Shown: one piece after another, positions 1-11,174 of the stretch
Layout of the letters: each line of letters starts with the position of its first letter
How positions within the stretch are numbered: the stretch's first letter is position 1
Source of the DNA: Planctomycetota bacterium
GTDB lineage: Bacteria > Planctomycetota > Brocadiia > JAJRTI01
Reading direction: 5' to 3'
DNA: 27,151 nucleotides
Assembly (NCBI GenBank): GCA_024278415.1
Contig: JAJRTI010000390.1
Location: forward strand, 1 to 27,151
The notes under the pieces: model-generated
The model's database searches: none
Told to the model about the DNA's origin: nothing
Seen by the model: only the letters and a program-made list of their open reading frames with translations
Made by a program: the position numbers and the translations under genes

Positions 1-1878
1 GACCGACACGGCCCGCGGCCGGCCGGGCATGGGCAGCGTGAGCTTTACATCGAAGCGCTTGGCGTCGTCGATGTCGTTGCGCGACGACGGCCACACGCGC
101 TGGCCGGCCACGCGTGACGTGAGGTCGGTCGCGTGCAGGATCACTTGCCCCGGCTTGCGGCGCAGCGAGAACACGAGGTGCGCGTCGCGCGCGGCGCCCT
201 CCACGTACACGCATGGCCCATTGCCGAGTTTCTGCATGAGCCAGCCCATGAGGCCCTCCTCGTCGGGATAGCCCGGCGTCACCGCGACGTAAGCCGCCCA
301 GCCTTTGCCCACGCGCTTGTGCGTGAGGAACGGCCGGCCGTCGCGGAACGCGGCCAGCACTTCCGCGTCGCCGGCCTCCACGTTGAACGACGTCGCGAAG
401 ACCGCGAGTGCGTCGTCCAGGTCGGCGTATGCCGGCTCGTCCTTGGCGTCGGCCCGCGCGCCGCCAAGCAACTCGGCCGCGTCGGCGTTGTCGGCCATGC
501 CGGAGCCCATGACGATGAGCTGGCCGCCGCCGCGCACGAACGTCTCGAGCGCGTCGAGCGTCTCTTGCGCGAGCACGCGCTGGTTCACGACCACGATGGT
601 GCGATAGCTCGACAGCCGCGAGCGCAGGATCGCTTCGTTGGGCATGTCCACGCAGAAGGCCGCGTCTTGGAGGCCGAGCGCCGCGTGCTCCGCGGCCTCC
701 GCGCCGTATGCGTCTGGCTCCGCGTGGATGCGCGCGCGGCGCCAGGAGGTCTCGCTGAGCAGCACCGCGACCGGATTGGCGGACGTGCTGCGCCCCAGCG
801 CGGCCTTGCGGCTCTGCGCGAAGTCCGCGCAGAGCTTGGCGCGCGCCTGGATGGGCTTCTGCACGATGGCCGAGCCCGGAGACCAGAGGAACCACTGGCC
901 GCCGCAGGCGAACGTGAGCGCGCCCTGTTGGAGGATGCGCGGCAGCGCGGCCGGCGCGCGCGCGATGGACATGAAGTTGTGCATGATGTCGTAGGGCACG
1001 CGCTCTTCCGGGGAGAGCTGCATCGCGCACATGCGCGTCCAGCCCAGCGCGTCGCCGTGGCTCAGGTCGCCGCTGAGCGTGTCCACGTACGGCGGCGCGT
1101 CGCGGGGGTCGCGCTCGCGGAAGCGCCACGAGTGGTTGCTCGTGTACATGCACTGGGGGCGCAGCTCGTGGAGGAGGTCGGCCATCTGCTTGCGATACGC
1201 GTCGACGCGCTGCTGCTCCAACTCAGCCCATGCCGGCCAGTCCGGGTCGTCGGTCCGGGTGGGGGGCTCGTCCTTGCCGGTCTTGGCCTTCCACGCGGCC
1301 TTGCAGTTGGGGCAGTAGCACACCGGCGTGCGCGCGTGGTCGCCGTCGACCCACAGTGCGTCCGGCTCGTACTTGGCGATATCGCGCAGCAGGGGGAGGA
1401 AGTACGCTTCGAGCGCGCCGGAGCCGTCCGCGCTGGGGCGCATGCAGATGTCCAAGCCCCTGGGGCCGAGGCCCTTGCCTTTGCCCTTTGCGTCTCGCTG
1501 CATCCAGTCGGGATGCTGGCGGTAGAGGGTGAGGCCGCGCGTGTTGATGTACACGCCGAATTTCTTGCCCAGGTTCGCCGCGACCTGCTTCCACACTGCG
1601 AGCGTGTCCCAGCCGGCCAGGTCGCGCCGCGGGCAGACCTGGGTCGGGAAGGTTGCGATGCCGTTTGCGCCGAGCGCGGACACTTGGATCATGGCCACGT
1701 CGATGCCGCGCAGCATTTCCGTCAGCTCCTCGACGGAGTGTGCCTTGCCCACGAGGCCGGAGTGGTTGTCGATGTGGAGGTTGACGATGGAGCGCCAGTA
1801 CCAGTCGTTGCGCTTGGCGTTCTGTGCCATGGCGATGGATCCGATGAGGACGAGTGGGAGGCATCTTGCGGGGGACAT
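1..1878 (-). CDS. putative secreted glycoside hydrolase, GH29-like barrel plus amidotransferase-like domain; 3' end outside window
   Basis: This is a minus-strand frame of 626 codons that stays open to the window edge, so the C-terminus is missing. Residues 1-18 look like a signal peptide ending in an Ala-Met-Ala type cleavage site, so the protein is probably exported. The next ~350 residues resemble the (beta/alpha)8 barrel of fucosidase or alpha-amylase-like hydrolases. W-V-D-G-D at 176-180 sits where GH29 enzymes carry their nucleophile Asp, and C-Y-C-P-N-C at 187-192 follows it. A Rossmann-like stretch near residue 430-460 (VVVNQ then GGGQLIVMGSG) resembles the amidotransferase-fold or beta-galactosidase trimerisation domain often fused to such barrels. 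The ATG at 1878 has GGAG 12 bases upstream. The long plus-strand frame over the same bases is antisense. The family is recognised by pattern only; the substrate is unknown. Confidence 0.72.
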   Translation of the reverse strand, partial: MSPARCLPLVLIGSIAMAQNAKRNDWYWRSIVNLHIDNHSGLVGKAHSVEELTEMLRGIDVAMIQVSALGANGIATFPTQVCPRRDLAGWDTLAVWKQVAANLGKKFGVYINTRGLTLYRQHPDWMQRDAKGKGKGLGPRGLDICMRPSADGSGALEAYFLPLLRDIAKYEPDALWVDGDHARTPVCYCPNCKAAWKAKTGKDEPPTRTDDPDWPAWAELEQQRVDAYRKQMADLLHELRPQCMYTSNHSWRFRERDPRDAPPYVDTLSGDLSHGDALGWTRMCAMQLSPEERVPYDIMHNFMSIARAPAALPRILQQGALTFACGGQWFLWSPGSAIVQKPIQARAKLCADFAQSRKAALGRSTSANPVAVLLSETSWRRARIHAEPDAYGAEAAEHAALGLQDAAFCVDMPNEAILRSRLSSYRTIVVVNQRVLAQETLDALETFVRGGGQLIVMGSGMADNADAAELLGGARADAKDEPAYADLDDALAVFATSFNVEAGDAEVLAAFRDGRPFLTHKRVGKGWAAYVAVTPGYPDEEGLMGWLMQKLGNGPCVYVEGAARDAHLVFSLRRKPGQVILHATDLTSRVAGQRVWPSSRNDIDDAKRFDVKLTLPMPGRPRAVSV

Positions 1879-1963
1879 CACGCGGGGGGTCTCCGCTTGG
1901 GCAAGGAAAGCTTGCGTGTGGCGTTTTGCTATTGGCCTTGGTGAGAGCACGCAGGCTTGTGTT

Positions 1964-1992
1964 ATCATGCACTCTTGCTGTTCATGCTACAA
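1964..1992 (-). promoter_or_regulatory. candidate promoter for the secreted hydrolase
   Basis: On the minus strand TTGTAG (1992-1987) is followed after exactly 17 bases by CATGAT (1969-1964), about 86 bases before the start codon. It differs slightly from the TTGCAG/TATCAT pair found at other genes in this window. The match is modest. Confidence 0.35.
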
Positions 1993-2035
1993 GACCGGGC
2001 CCCGACCGTTCGCGCGCTCGCGTGGCGCCAACGCC

Positions 2036-2064
2036 TTGACTGCCCCAACGGGGTGTGTTAGGAT
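2036..2064 (+). promoter_or_regulatory. sigma70-type promoter, TTGACT-17-TAGGAT
   Basis: TTGACT (2036-2041), a 17-base spacer and TAGGAT (2059-2064) make the best consensus promoter in the window. Transcription would start near 2071, about 660 bases before the next convincing start codon (2728). This implies either a very long leader for the DTD-like gene or a separate RNA. Confidence 0.6.
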
Positions 2065-2727
2065 TGCATGAATAAGGGGGGCGCGAATGAGGACCTTGCA
2101 AGAGGAGGCAAGAGAGCCGAGGCGCGTGGAGTGTTCGCATCTGTTTTCGGAGTCTTTCAGTCCCTGAGCGGGAGATCGCTAGTAGAGTAGAGGAACGGAC
2201 TACCGGGCGGAGCCAATCACCATCAGCACTCGGTGGCGCGGCGGAGGCTCACCATGGTCGGGCAGCTAGGGCGTATGTGGCCCCATTCCTGCCGGAGCGA
2301 TGAGTCTAGGTGCATGCTCGCCGACGCGGTTGGCGCGGCTTTGTTCGAGAGTTCGATCCGCCTCAAGGGCCGTCGGCGTGAGGCCTGGTGCAGCGAAGGT
2401 CACCTGTCGCCTTCGCCCGCATGGGCGCCGCGCCGCCACGCGAGCCAATGTTGCCAGCGCTCGCGGATCGGCCCGGGGTTCAATGGTTCAACCACATTCG
2501 CAGAAAGGAGAGCGACGGCAAGTTTGTCCCGCGCCGTGGGGGCAGGGCCCGATGGCCCGCTTCAACGAAGCTTCCCCCGGCGCACGCTTGAACGTTCGAG
2601 CACATCGACAGGGTTTTACGAGTGCCCGCTGCCAGCGATGGTGAACGCATGGGAGATGCTCATCGCGGCGGGGCCAAGCCGGAGCGGTTCCGGCGCGGCC
2701 GGGCACATCACGAAGTGAGGCAGTAAC
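2065..2727 (+). other. long untranslated region: possible leader or noncoding RNA
   Basis: No convincing protein is seen here. The longest plus-strand frame (2233-2718) is Arg/Ser/Cys-rich, has no recognisable domain and no good ribosome binding site. The region follows a strong promoter and ends at the ribosome binding site of the DTD-like gene. A small hairpin (CTTGC...GCAAG) lies near 2094-2112, and GGTTCAA occurs twice in tandem near 2477-2491. I looked for the conserved cores of RNase P RNA, tmRNA, SRP RNA and common riboswitches and found none. Confidence 0.3.
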
Positions 2728-3519
2728 ATGAGAGCAGTTATTCAGCGAGTCGCTAAGGCCACCCTTAAAGTCAACGGCAAGGCCGCCGGCACTGTGAAGC
2801 CCGGTCTGGTCCTGGAGGTCGGCGTGGCCCGCAACGATAATGCGCAAGACGTGGCGCAATTGGTGCATCGCGTGGTCAACATGCGCCTCTTCAACAACGA
2901 AGAGGGGCGCATGAGCCAATCCTTGAAGGACGTGTCCGGCCAGGTGATCCTCCTGAACCAGGCGTCCATTATGGGCGACACGGGCAAGGGCCGGCGGCCG
3001 TCGTTTACCTACGCCGCTGGCGCCGCTAAGCGCGAGAGCCTGATGGAGGAGCTGAAGGCCAAGTTCGAGGCCGAAGAGATCAAGGTACACACCGCGGCCG
3101 AAGACGTGACCGTGGCGCTCGAACTCGAGTTCGATGGCCCCGTCACCATGCTCGCGGACACGAAAAACATGATCACGTTCCGCAAGCGTCGGCAGCACCG
3201 GCAGCGCCCCAAGAAATTCTTGCGACACCGCCGCGGCTTCCGTGAGCGTGGCTACCGCGACCGCGGCTACCGGGACCGCGGCTCCCGCGGCTATCGCGAC
3301 CGTGGCTACCGCGACCGCGATCGCGGCTACCGCGACCGTGACCGCGGCTACGACCGCGGCTACGACCGAGATCGAGGCAGGGACTATGACCGAGGCCACG
3401 ATTACGACCGCGGCCGAGGCCGAGACTTCGACCGGGGCCGGGACCGGGACTACGACCGGGACCGCTCTTATCGCGGCCGGGATCGCTATGATGATCGCGA
3501 TCGGGGCCGCCGGCTGTAA
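2728..3519 (+). CDS. D-aminoacyl-tRNA deacylase (DTD) homologue with altered active site and RGY/RD-rich tail
   Basis: Residues 1-145 align without gaps to bacterial DTD, which removes D-amino acids (and glycine from tRNA-Ala) from mischarged tRNAs in the cytoplasm. Typical DTD features are M-R-A-V-I-Q-R-V at the start, K-G-R-R-P-S-F-T at 87-94 and the Gly-Pro pair G137-P138 in F-D-G-P-V-T. Two signature positions differ. The usual S-Q-F-T-L (77-81 in E. coli numbering, from memory) is N-Q-A-S-I, and the Asn before D-G-P is Phe135. Normal DTDs end near residue 145. This one continues through a basic linker into about 95 residues of Arg, Asp, Tyr and Gly repeats (YRDRG, YDRG), a disordered RNA-binding-type tail. 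GAGG lies 9 bases before the ATG. Activity is uncertain; it may bind D-aminoacyl-tRNA or another RNA instead. I leave the symbol dtd blank because of these changes. Confidence 0.85.
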   Translation: MRAVIQRVAKATLKVNGKAAGTVKPGLVLEVGVARNDNAQDVAQLVHRVVNMRLFNNEEGRMSQSLKDVSGQVILLNQASIMGDTGKGRRPSFTYAAGAAKRESLMEELKAKFEAEEIKVHTAAEDVTVALELEFDGPVTMLADTKNMITFRKRRQHRQRPKKFLRHRRGFRERGYRDRGYRDRGSRGYRDRGYRDRDRGYRDRDRGYDRGYDRDRGRDYDRGHDYDRGRGRDFDRGRDRDYDRDRSYRGRDRYDDRDRGRRL

Positions 3520-3534
3520 AAGCGGACCCACACC

Positions 3535-3559
3535 GGGGCCGGGGCCACCCCCCGGCCCC
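3535..3559 (+). terminator. perfect 10-bp GC hairpin, terminator-like without U-tract
   Basis: GGGGCCGGGG (3535-3544) and CCCCGGCCCC (3550-3559) form a perfect stem with loop CCACC. It lies 16 bases after the DTD-like stop and ends 3-6 bases before the possible starts of the amidase frame (GTG 3562, ATG 3565). There is no T-run after it. It could slow or end transcription, or hide the amidase start. Confidence 0.4.
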
Positions 3560-3561
3560 TG

Positions 3562-5358
3562 GTGATGCCGGCCATGACGAGCCGGCCCCCGGACGCCATC
3601 TCGCCGAGGTGGCGCTACGTGGTGCTCCACCACAGTGCGTCCGCGGCGGGGTCGGCCGAAACATTCCACCGCTGGCGCCTCCAGAAGGGCTGGCGGGGGC
3701 TGGGCGACCACTTCGTCGTCGGCAACGGCACTCAGTCCGGCGACGGGCAAGTCGAGGCGGGATTTCGCTGGACCGAGCAGAGCGCGGGAGCGCACGCCAA
3801 GGGCTGGAACACAAAAGCCGTGGGCATCCGCTTCGTGGGCAATTTCGAGCACACGCGGCCCTCCCCTGCACAGGTGCGCTCCGGCGTCGCGCTCACACGC
3901 GACCTTCAGCGCGCGTGCCACATCCCAGCCAGCCGCGTGCTGCGGCACAAGGATGTGGGCCGGACGGCCTGCCCGGGACGCCTCTTCCCGTACGAAGATA
4001 TCCTCTCGCAGATCGAGCCGCAGGGCCGGCGCCGCGCGTGGAGGCGTTGCAGCGCCGGCGCGCGGACGCTATCATCCACGCATCCGACTTCCCTCCCCGA
4101 CGCACACGGAGCCGAGCCCATGGCGATGCCGAGTACCGACCTACAGATCGTGCGCGGCCTCGCGCAGCGTGTGGCCGAGATCGCAGCGCAGCCCATCCAC
4201 GCCGAGCGCGCGGTCCTGTGGACGCGCTTCAACCGGCTCCAGCCCGACCGGCCCATGGTGCTCATCTTCCCCGAGGGCGCCTGGCGAGAACTGTTGCCAG
4301 ACAGCGAACTGGCCTGCGAAAGCGACGCCGGCCGCGGCCTGGAGCGCGACCTGCGCCGGCGCATCTACTGTGGCGAAGTGCTCGACGACGACAACGTCGT
4401 GAGCGGCGAGATCCGCTGCGGCGTCGCGTGGAGCATGACGGGCTGGGGATTCAATGCACAACGCACCAAGCCCGACGCCCCACTCGGTGCGGATCACTTC
4501 GAGCCCGTGTGCCGGACCGACGCGGACCTCGACAAGATCCAACTGCCGCAGGTGGCCGTCGACTGGGATGCGACCGAGCGCCGGTACGAGTCGCTGTGCG
4601 AGACGTTCGACGGCATTCTGCCAGTCGTCAAGCAGGGCGTGCAGTACGGCCGTATCGCGCCCGTAGACATGTTCTCGCAATGGGCGGGACTTGAGAACCT
4701 GTTCTTGGACATCGTGGACCGGCCCCAGTGGGTGCACCGCGCGCTCCAGCGCATCATCGACGGCCACATGGGCGTGTTGCGCGCGCTGGAGGAGGCGAAC
4801 GCGCTGGGGCTCAACAACGCGGCAGACTACTGCGGATCGGGCGGCGTGGGCTATTCGGACGAGTTGCCGCAACCGGACTTCGACGGCGAGCACGTGCGGC
4901 CCATGGACATGTGGGGCTTCTGCGCGGCGCAGATCTTCTCCGAGGTCTCGCCGGCGATGCACGACGAGTTCGCACTGCGCTACGAGAAACAGTGGCTGGA
5001 GAACTTTGGCCTCAACGCGTACGGATGCTGCGAGCCGCTGGACAAGAAGATGAACGAGGTGAAGCAGATCCCCCGGCTTCGGCGCATCTCCATGAGCCCT
5101 TGGGTCGATCCCGTGCGCAGCGCTCAGGAGCTGGAGGACAAGTACATCTTCTCGTACAAGCCCAACCCCGCGGTCATGGCCTCGATCGAGTGGGACGCGG
5201 ACGCAGTGCGCAAGGGCATTCGGGAGTTCTTGGAGCAGACGCGGGGCTGCGTGGTGGAGTTGGTCATGAAGGACACGCACACGTGCAACCACCAGCCGCA
5301 TCGCATGGCCGACTGGACGCGCATCGCCAAGGAGGAGGCGGAGCGCTTCGCGGCATGA
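3562..5358 (+). CDS. amidase_2/PGRP-type amidase fused in frame to URO-D-like protein; possibly two genes
   Basis: One 598-codon frame holds two unrelated parts. Residues ~18-150 match zinc N-acetylmuramoyl-L-alanine amidases (amidase_2/PGRP fold): V-L-H-H at 21-24, G-D-H-F at 48-51, R-H-K-D at 128-131 and A-C-P-G at 136-139, so H23, H129 and C137 are the expected zinc ligands. No signal peptide is seen. Residues ~160-186 look like untranslated DNA (R, S and P-rich). From M187 (ATG 4120) about 412 residues resemble the uroporphyrinogen decarboxylase/MtaA-CmuA superfamily, including D-Y-C-G-S-G-G-V-G-Y and Y-G-C-C-E-P-L-D. In that superfamily the members outside haem synthesis often take part in corrinoid-linked methyl transfer. 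A promoter at 4047-4075 and GGAG 8 bases before ATG 4120 suggest the URO-D part is made separately. Start choice upstream is open (GTG 3562, ATG 3565 or ATG 3574). Confidence 0.75.
   Translation: MMPAMTSRPPDAISPRWRYVVLHHSASAAGSAETFHRWRLQKGWRGLGDHFVVGNGTQSGDGQVEAGFRWTEQSAGAHAKGWNTKAVGIRFVGNFEHTRPSPAQVRSGVALTRDLQRACHIPASRVLRHKDVGRTACPGRLFPYEDILSQIEPQGRRRAWRRCSAGARTLSSTHPTSLPDAHGAEPMAMPSTDLQIVRGLAQRVAEIAAQPIHAERAVLWTRFNRLQPDRPMVLIFPEGAWRELLPDSELACESDAGRGLERDLRRRIYCGEVLDDDNVVSGEIRCGVAWSMTGWGFNAQRTKPDAPLGADHFEPVCRTDADLDKIQLPQVAVDWDATERRYESLCETFDGILPVVKQGVQYGRIAPVDMFSQWAGLENLFLDIVDRPQWVHRALQRIIDGHMGVLRALEEANALGLNNAADYCGSGGVGYSDELPQPDFDGEHVRPMDMWGFCAAQIFSEVSPAMHDEFALRYEKQWLENFGLNAYGCCEPLDKKMNEVKQIPRLRRISMSPWVDPVRSAQELEDKYIFSYKPNPAVMASIEWDADAVRKGIREFLEQTRGCVVELVMKDTHTCNHQPHRMADWTRIAKEEAERFAA
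4047..4075 (+). promoter_or_regulatory. internal promoter TTGCAG-17-TATCAT before the URO-D-like half
   Basis: TTGCAG (4047-4052), a 17-base spacer and TATCAT (4070-4075) lie inside the joined amidase/URO-D frame, 44 bases before ATG 4120, which has GGAG at 4108-4111. The same two hexamers with the same spacing occur before the periplasmic binding protein at 9830-9858. This supports an independent URO-D-like gene starting at 4120. Confidence 0.55.
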
Positions 5359-5495
5359 CCGCCGGCCCGCATTCCACAAGAGTTCAGGCGAAATCAGCGG
5401 CGCGCGGTGCAACGTGTTCTCAGGCGCGCCGAGCGCCCGCCTGACGTCGCCGACGCCACCAACAGCGCCTCCAAGAACTGCGCAGGAACGCGGGG

Positions 5496-5537
5496 ATCCC
5501 CAATAATCACACTCTCCAAAGTGTGGCCACTGGGGAT
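5496..5537. terminator. nested inverted repeats between convergent genes
   Basis: An outer ATCCCC (5496-5501) / GGGGAT (5532-5537) pair encloses CACACT (5508-5513) / AGTGTG (5520-5525). The structure lies in the 282-base gap between the URO-D-like gene and the convergent histidine kinase, where a two-way terminator would be expected. No T-run follows on either strand. The rest of the gap shows nothing convincing. Confidence 0.3.
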
Positions 5538-5640
5538 TTGCATCTTGGCGGGATAGGGATGTGCTGGCGGCATGCGCACTGTGTTGGTCGCCCCGCGCGT
5601 CCTCGCCGGCTCCCTTTGCCCCGCTCGCGCGACATGCGAA

Positions 5641-8629
<2,989 letters not shown>

Positions 8630-8637
<8 letters not shown>

Positions 8638-9760
8638 CTGCCGGGTAGGTCTTGAGGGCTAATGACGTATCGAGGGCCTCGTCAACGAAGTCCTTTCCTG
8701 CCAAGTCGATCCCCAGCGTCTTCGCTCTCTGTCGATTCACGATCACAGGCCCGCGGCTGGGGCTGCGCACGGGCATGCGAGCGGGCGAGCGCCCATCGAG
8801 CAGGATCTGCTTGGCCATGCGCACGGCTTCGAACGCCTGCTTGTACCCCGAATCGTCCACCACGAGCAGCACGCCCTCGACCGCAAACTGCCGCTCTTGC
8901 GCACAGTCCGGCTTGCGCACGTGCCGGAGGTACCACGCGCCGGCCTCCAACTGGTCCACCACGCGGCCGGCCCGGCCGCGGAGCGTGTTGTGGTTGAGCA
9001 CAAAGAAGCTGTCCGCCTTGCGCTGGAGTTGCAGCGCCCCGGCCTTCCACCGCTCGTACGAGTCCGTCACCACGCTGCCTGCAAGCTTCAGCGGGATGCG
9101 GCCCTCTGCGGCAAGCCGCCGGAGTTCCTTGGCCTTGGATCGGCCGGTGGGCGAGTCGTCCGCCAGGATCGCGAAGGTCTTGAGCCCCGGCACAAGGAGC
9201 GCCAGATACTCGACGCACTCCTTCATGTACCCCGCCTGGTAGATGCCCGTGACGTTGTGGCCCGGCAGAGCCATCGAGTCGAGCAATCCGTACTTCAGCG
9301 GCTCACCGTTGACGCCCCAGAATACAACCGGCACGTCCGTGTCGACATACTGGTTGCCAATGTAGTTGGTCGCATTGTCGTCGCCGAGCAGGATGAGGTC
9401 CGGCTTGAACGCGTCGATGTCGCGCATGATACGCGCAACCGCGCGGGCGATCTCCGCCCTGCTGTTGCGGTGCTTGGTGTCCATCCACGCCTTCTTGACG
9501 ACCGCGCGGCGGGTCTCGACTTGGTCCCGATCCGTGAGGGCCCGGGCCTGCGCCTGGGTCTCCATGAACCCGAACTCGATCAGCCCCGCGCACAGGCCCC
9601 GCTGCGTGTCCTGCGACCACAGATACCCGCGGTGATAGCTATCAACCACGTAGATGCGGAACTTGGCCTCCGCGGCTGCGCCCGGCCGGCAGGCAGCCAT
9701 AACCCCCAACACGGCCAGCCAGAAACCGGCGCGCCGCGACTGCACTGCCAGCGTTCGCAT
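8630..9760 (-). CDS. periplasmic substrate-binding protein, ABC_sub_bind (PF04392)-like
   Basis: The protein (376 residues from the start chosen here) has an N-terminal signal peptide; A-A-C after the hydrophobic core is a weak lipobox. The mature part reads like the two-lobed ABC_sub_bind family: Y-V-V-D-S-Y-H near the start, I-L-L-G-D-D-N-A, V-P-V-V-F-W-G-V-N, G-H-N-V-T-G-I-Y and a second lobe beginning F-A-I-L-A-D-D-S. No permease or ATPase gene is next to it. It is instead coupled by an 8-base overlap to a hybrid kinase, so it probably delivers a ligand signal to that sensor. The ATG at 9760 is preferred over a longer reading (9868) because AGGAG lies 8 bases before it and a promoter (9830-9858) lies inside the longer version. 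The ligand is unknown. Confidence 0.88.
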
Positions 9761-9829
9761 CGGGCTCTCTCCTTCTGTCGCGCCCTCGCGAGCATCGCCG
9801 ATGGGGCCGTAAGCGGCAAATCCGAGGCG

Positions 9830-9858
9830 ATGATAGTAACTTTGCCGGCGTTCTGCAA
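9830..9858 (-). promoter_or_regulatory. promoter TTGCAG-17-TATCAT for the binding-protein/kinase operon
   Basis: On the minus strand TTGCAG (9858-9853) is followed after 17 bases by TATCAT (9835-9830), 69 bases before the ATG at 9760. The hexamers are identical to those at 4047-4075. A weaker plus-strand candidate, an extended -10 TGC-TAACAT at 9870-9878 without a good -35, may serve the divergent gene at 9931. Confidence 0.6.
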
Positions 9859-9930
9859 GCCGCGCCATTTGCTAACATCTAGTCATTCCCCAGACGGCCG
9901 GAAAGGCCTCAACCTCTACAGGCCCGGAAT

Positions 9931-11100
9931 ATGACATTGCACCCTCTCCTCCTCGCGCTGCTTCTCACGGCCGCCGCCCAACCCGCGCCCCAACGCGTCG
10001 CCATACCCAACGCCAGCTTCGAGCAGACGCAGGATCCCAAGCCGGGCAAGTACGCCTGCTGCTTTGCCAAGTGGCTCTTCGCGACGCGCGTCGGCTCCTG
10101 CGCACTCTCGGCGGTCGAGCGCAAGGATGGTTCGGCCGCCGCGCGCATCGAGTGCAAGGATGGGCCGGCGCGCGCGGACCTGCTCGGCCCGTTCATGAAA
10201 CTCCCCGCGTTCACCGAGTTCTCGGTCGAGGTCGACGTGCGCCGCCGCGGCGCGGTGGGCGTCGTGGCCCTGCATCCTCCCTTCGACCGCCGGCAGGTCG
10301 ACCTCGCGCTGGCCGCGGGGCCAGAGGGCGAGTGGCGCCGCTTCAAGACGACGCTTCGCACCGGCGCAGCAAGCAAATACTACCGGGTGACGCTTGCCGC
10401 GGCCGGGGCCGGTTGGGTCGAGTACGACAACCTGTCGCTCAAGCAAGTCCGCACGATCGGCCGCCCCCAACGCACCGCTTACATCGTGGACCTCAATGAG
10501 CGCGAAGAGGGGTATACGCCTCCGGAAAAGTTCTGGTTCAAGCACGACCTGGAGAGCGTGTGGGGCTATCGTGTTGTCGTGGACCCCTATTCCAAGGTCA
10601 CGCGGGATCGGCTGAAGGAACTCGACCCGGCATGTGTGATCCTCACGCCGAAACTCATGAAGAAGTTTCCTCCCGGGGACCGGGCCGCGCGCAGGGCTGC
10701 GAGCGCGAGGGCGAGCCAGGCCATCGCGGACGCCGGCTTGCGGGTGCTTGGCATTTGCCTCGGCCATCAGTGGCTCGGCCGGAGGGCGGGGCAAAGAATC
10801 GTGCGCGGAGAGGAAAGGGGATACTTCGAGGTGACGACCGCTGCAAACGACCCGATCTTCGCGGGCCTGCCCACTGCGTTCCCACTCTCCGAGTCCCACG
10901 GTTGGGTGGTGCGTTAGTTGCCGCGGGGCTACGATCTGCTGGCCAGCACCGCGACTTGCCGCATCCAGATCATGCGCAAGACGAACCGTCTCGTGTACGG
11001 CATCCAGGGCCATCCCGAACGCGGATGGACCGGCCCCCAGCCCCATGGCCGCGTGCTGCTGGGCAACTTCTTCACACTTGTTGAGCAGCACCAGAAGTAG
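9931..11100 (+). pseudogene. secreted glutamine-amidotransferase-fold protein interrupted by in-frame TAG
   Basis: The frame starts with a signal peptide (1-17), then a ~150-residue beta-rich region resembling a carbohydrate-binding module. From ~180 it becomes a class I amidotransferase-like domain with the nucleophile elbow G-I-C-L-G-H (Cys276). A TAG at 10915-10917 stops it at residue 328. Read through, the same frame continues for 60 more codons with Q-G-H-P-E-R, which carries the His and Glu of the triad, and ends at TAG 11098-11100. So the stop removes two of three catalytic residues, and nothing else in the frame is damaged. One base change from GAG, AAG or CAG would explain it; a sequencing error, recent decay or readthrough are all possible. 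No clear ribosome binding site precedes the ATG. The class I fold occurs in many non-amidotransferase proteins, and export makes ordinary glutamine hydrolysis unlikely. Confidence 0.78.
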
Positions 11101-11127
11101 CCGTCCCGCTGATCTGTCCCAAATCAT

Positions 11128-11164
11128 GTTCTGCATCCGTGGGTCGGCTCCGCCATCCGTGGGA
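11128..11164. repeat. 37-base dispersed repeat, copy 1
   Basis: This intergenic block matches 14665-14701 at 36 of 37 positions. It contains CCGTGGG twice, about 20 bases apart. In both copies TTGCGGCCA follows a short distance downstream (11175 and 14720). Here that TTGCGG is also the -35 box of the dehydrogenase promoter. Confidence 0.8.
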
Positions 11165-11174
11165 CGCCCTCGGA

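Noticed and set aside
133..1944. 603-codon plus-strand frame
   Set aside because: Antisense to the glycoside-hydrolase-like gene; its product is rich in R, A, V and H with no domain, while the minus-strand frame has a signal peptide and hydrolase motifs.
2233..2718. 161-codon plus-strand frame before the DTD-like gene
   Set aside because: No ribosome binding site, no domain, Arg/Ser/Cys-rich composition typical of chance frames in GC-rich DNA.
2488..3948. 486-codon minus-strand frame
   Set aside because: It is the shadow of the DTD-like gene and the amidase; the long A/V/I runs come from the repeat tail read backwards.
5394..5579. 61-codon minus-strand frame after the kinase
   Set aside because: Overlaps the nested inverted repeat between convergent genes and has no recognisable domain; chance frame is more likely.
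10915..10917. Pyrrolysine decoding of the in-frame TAG
   Set aside because: Attractive because a URO-D/MtaA-like protein is nearby, but TAG ends other genes here and no pyl gene is visible; single-base nonsense change or error is simpler.
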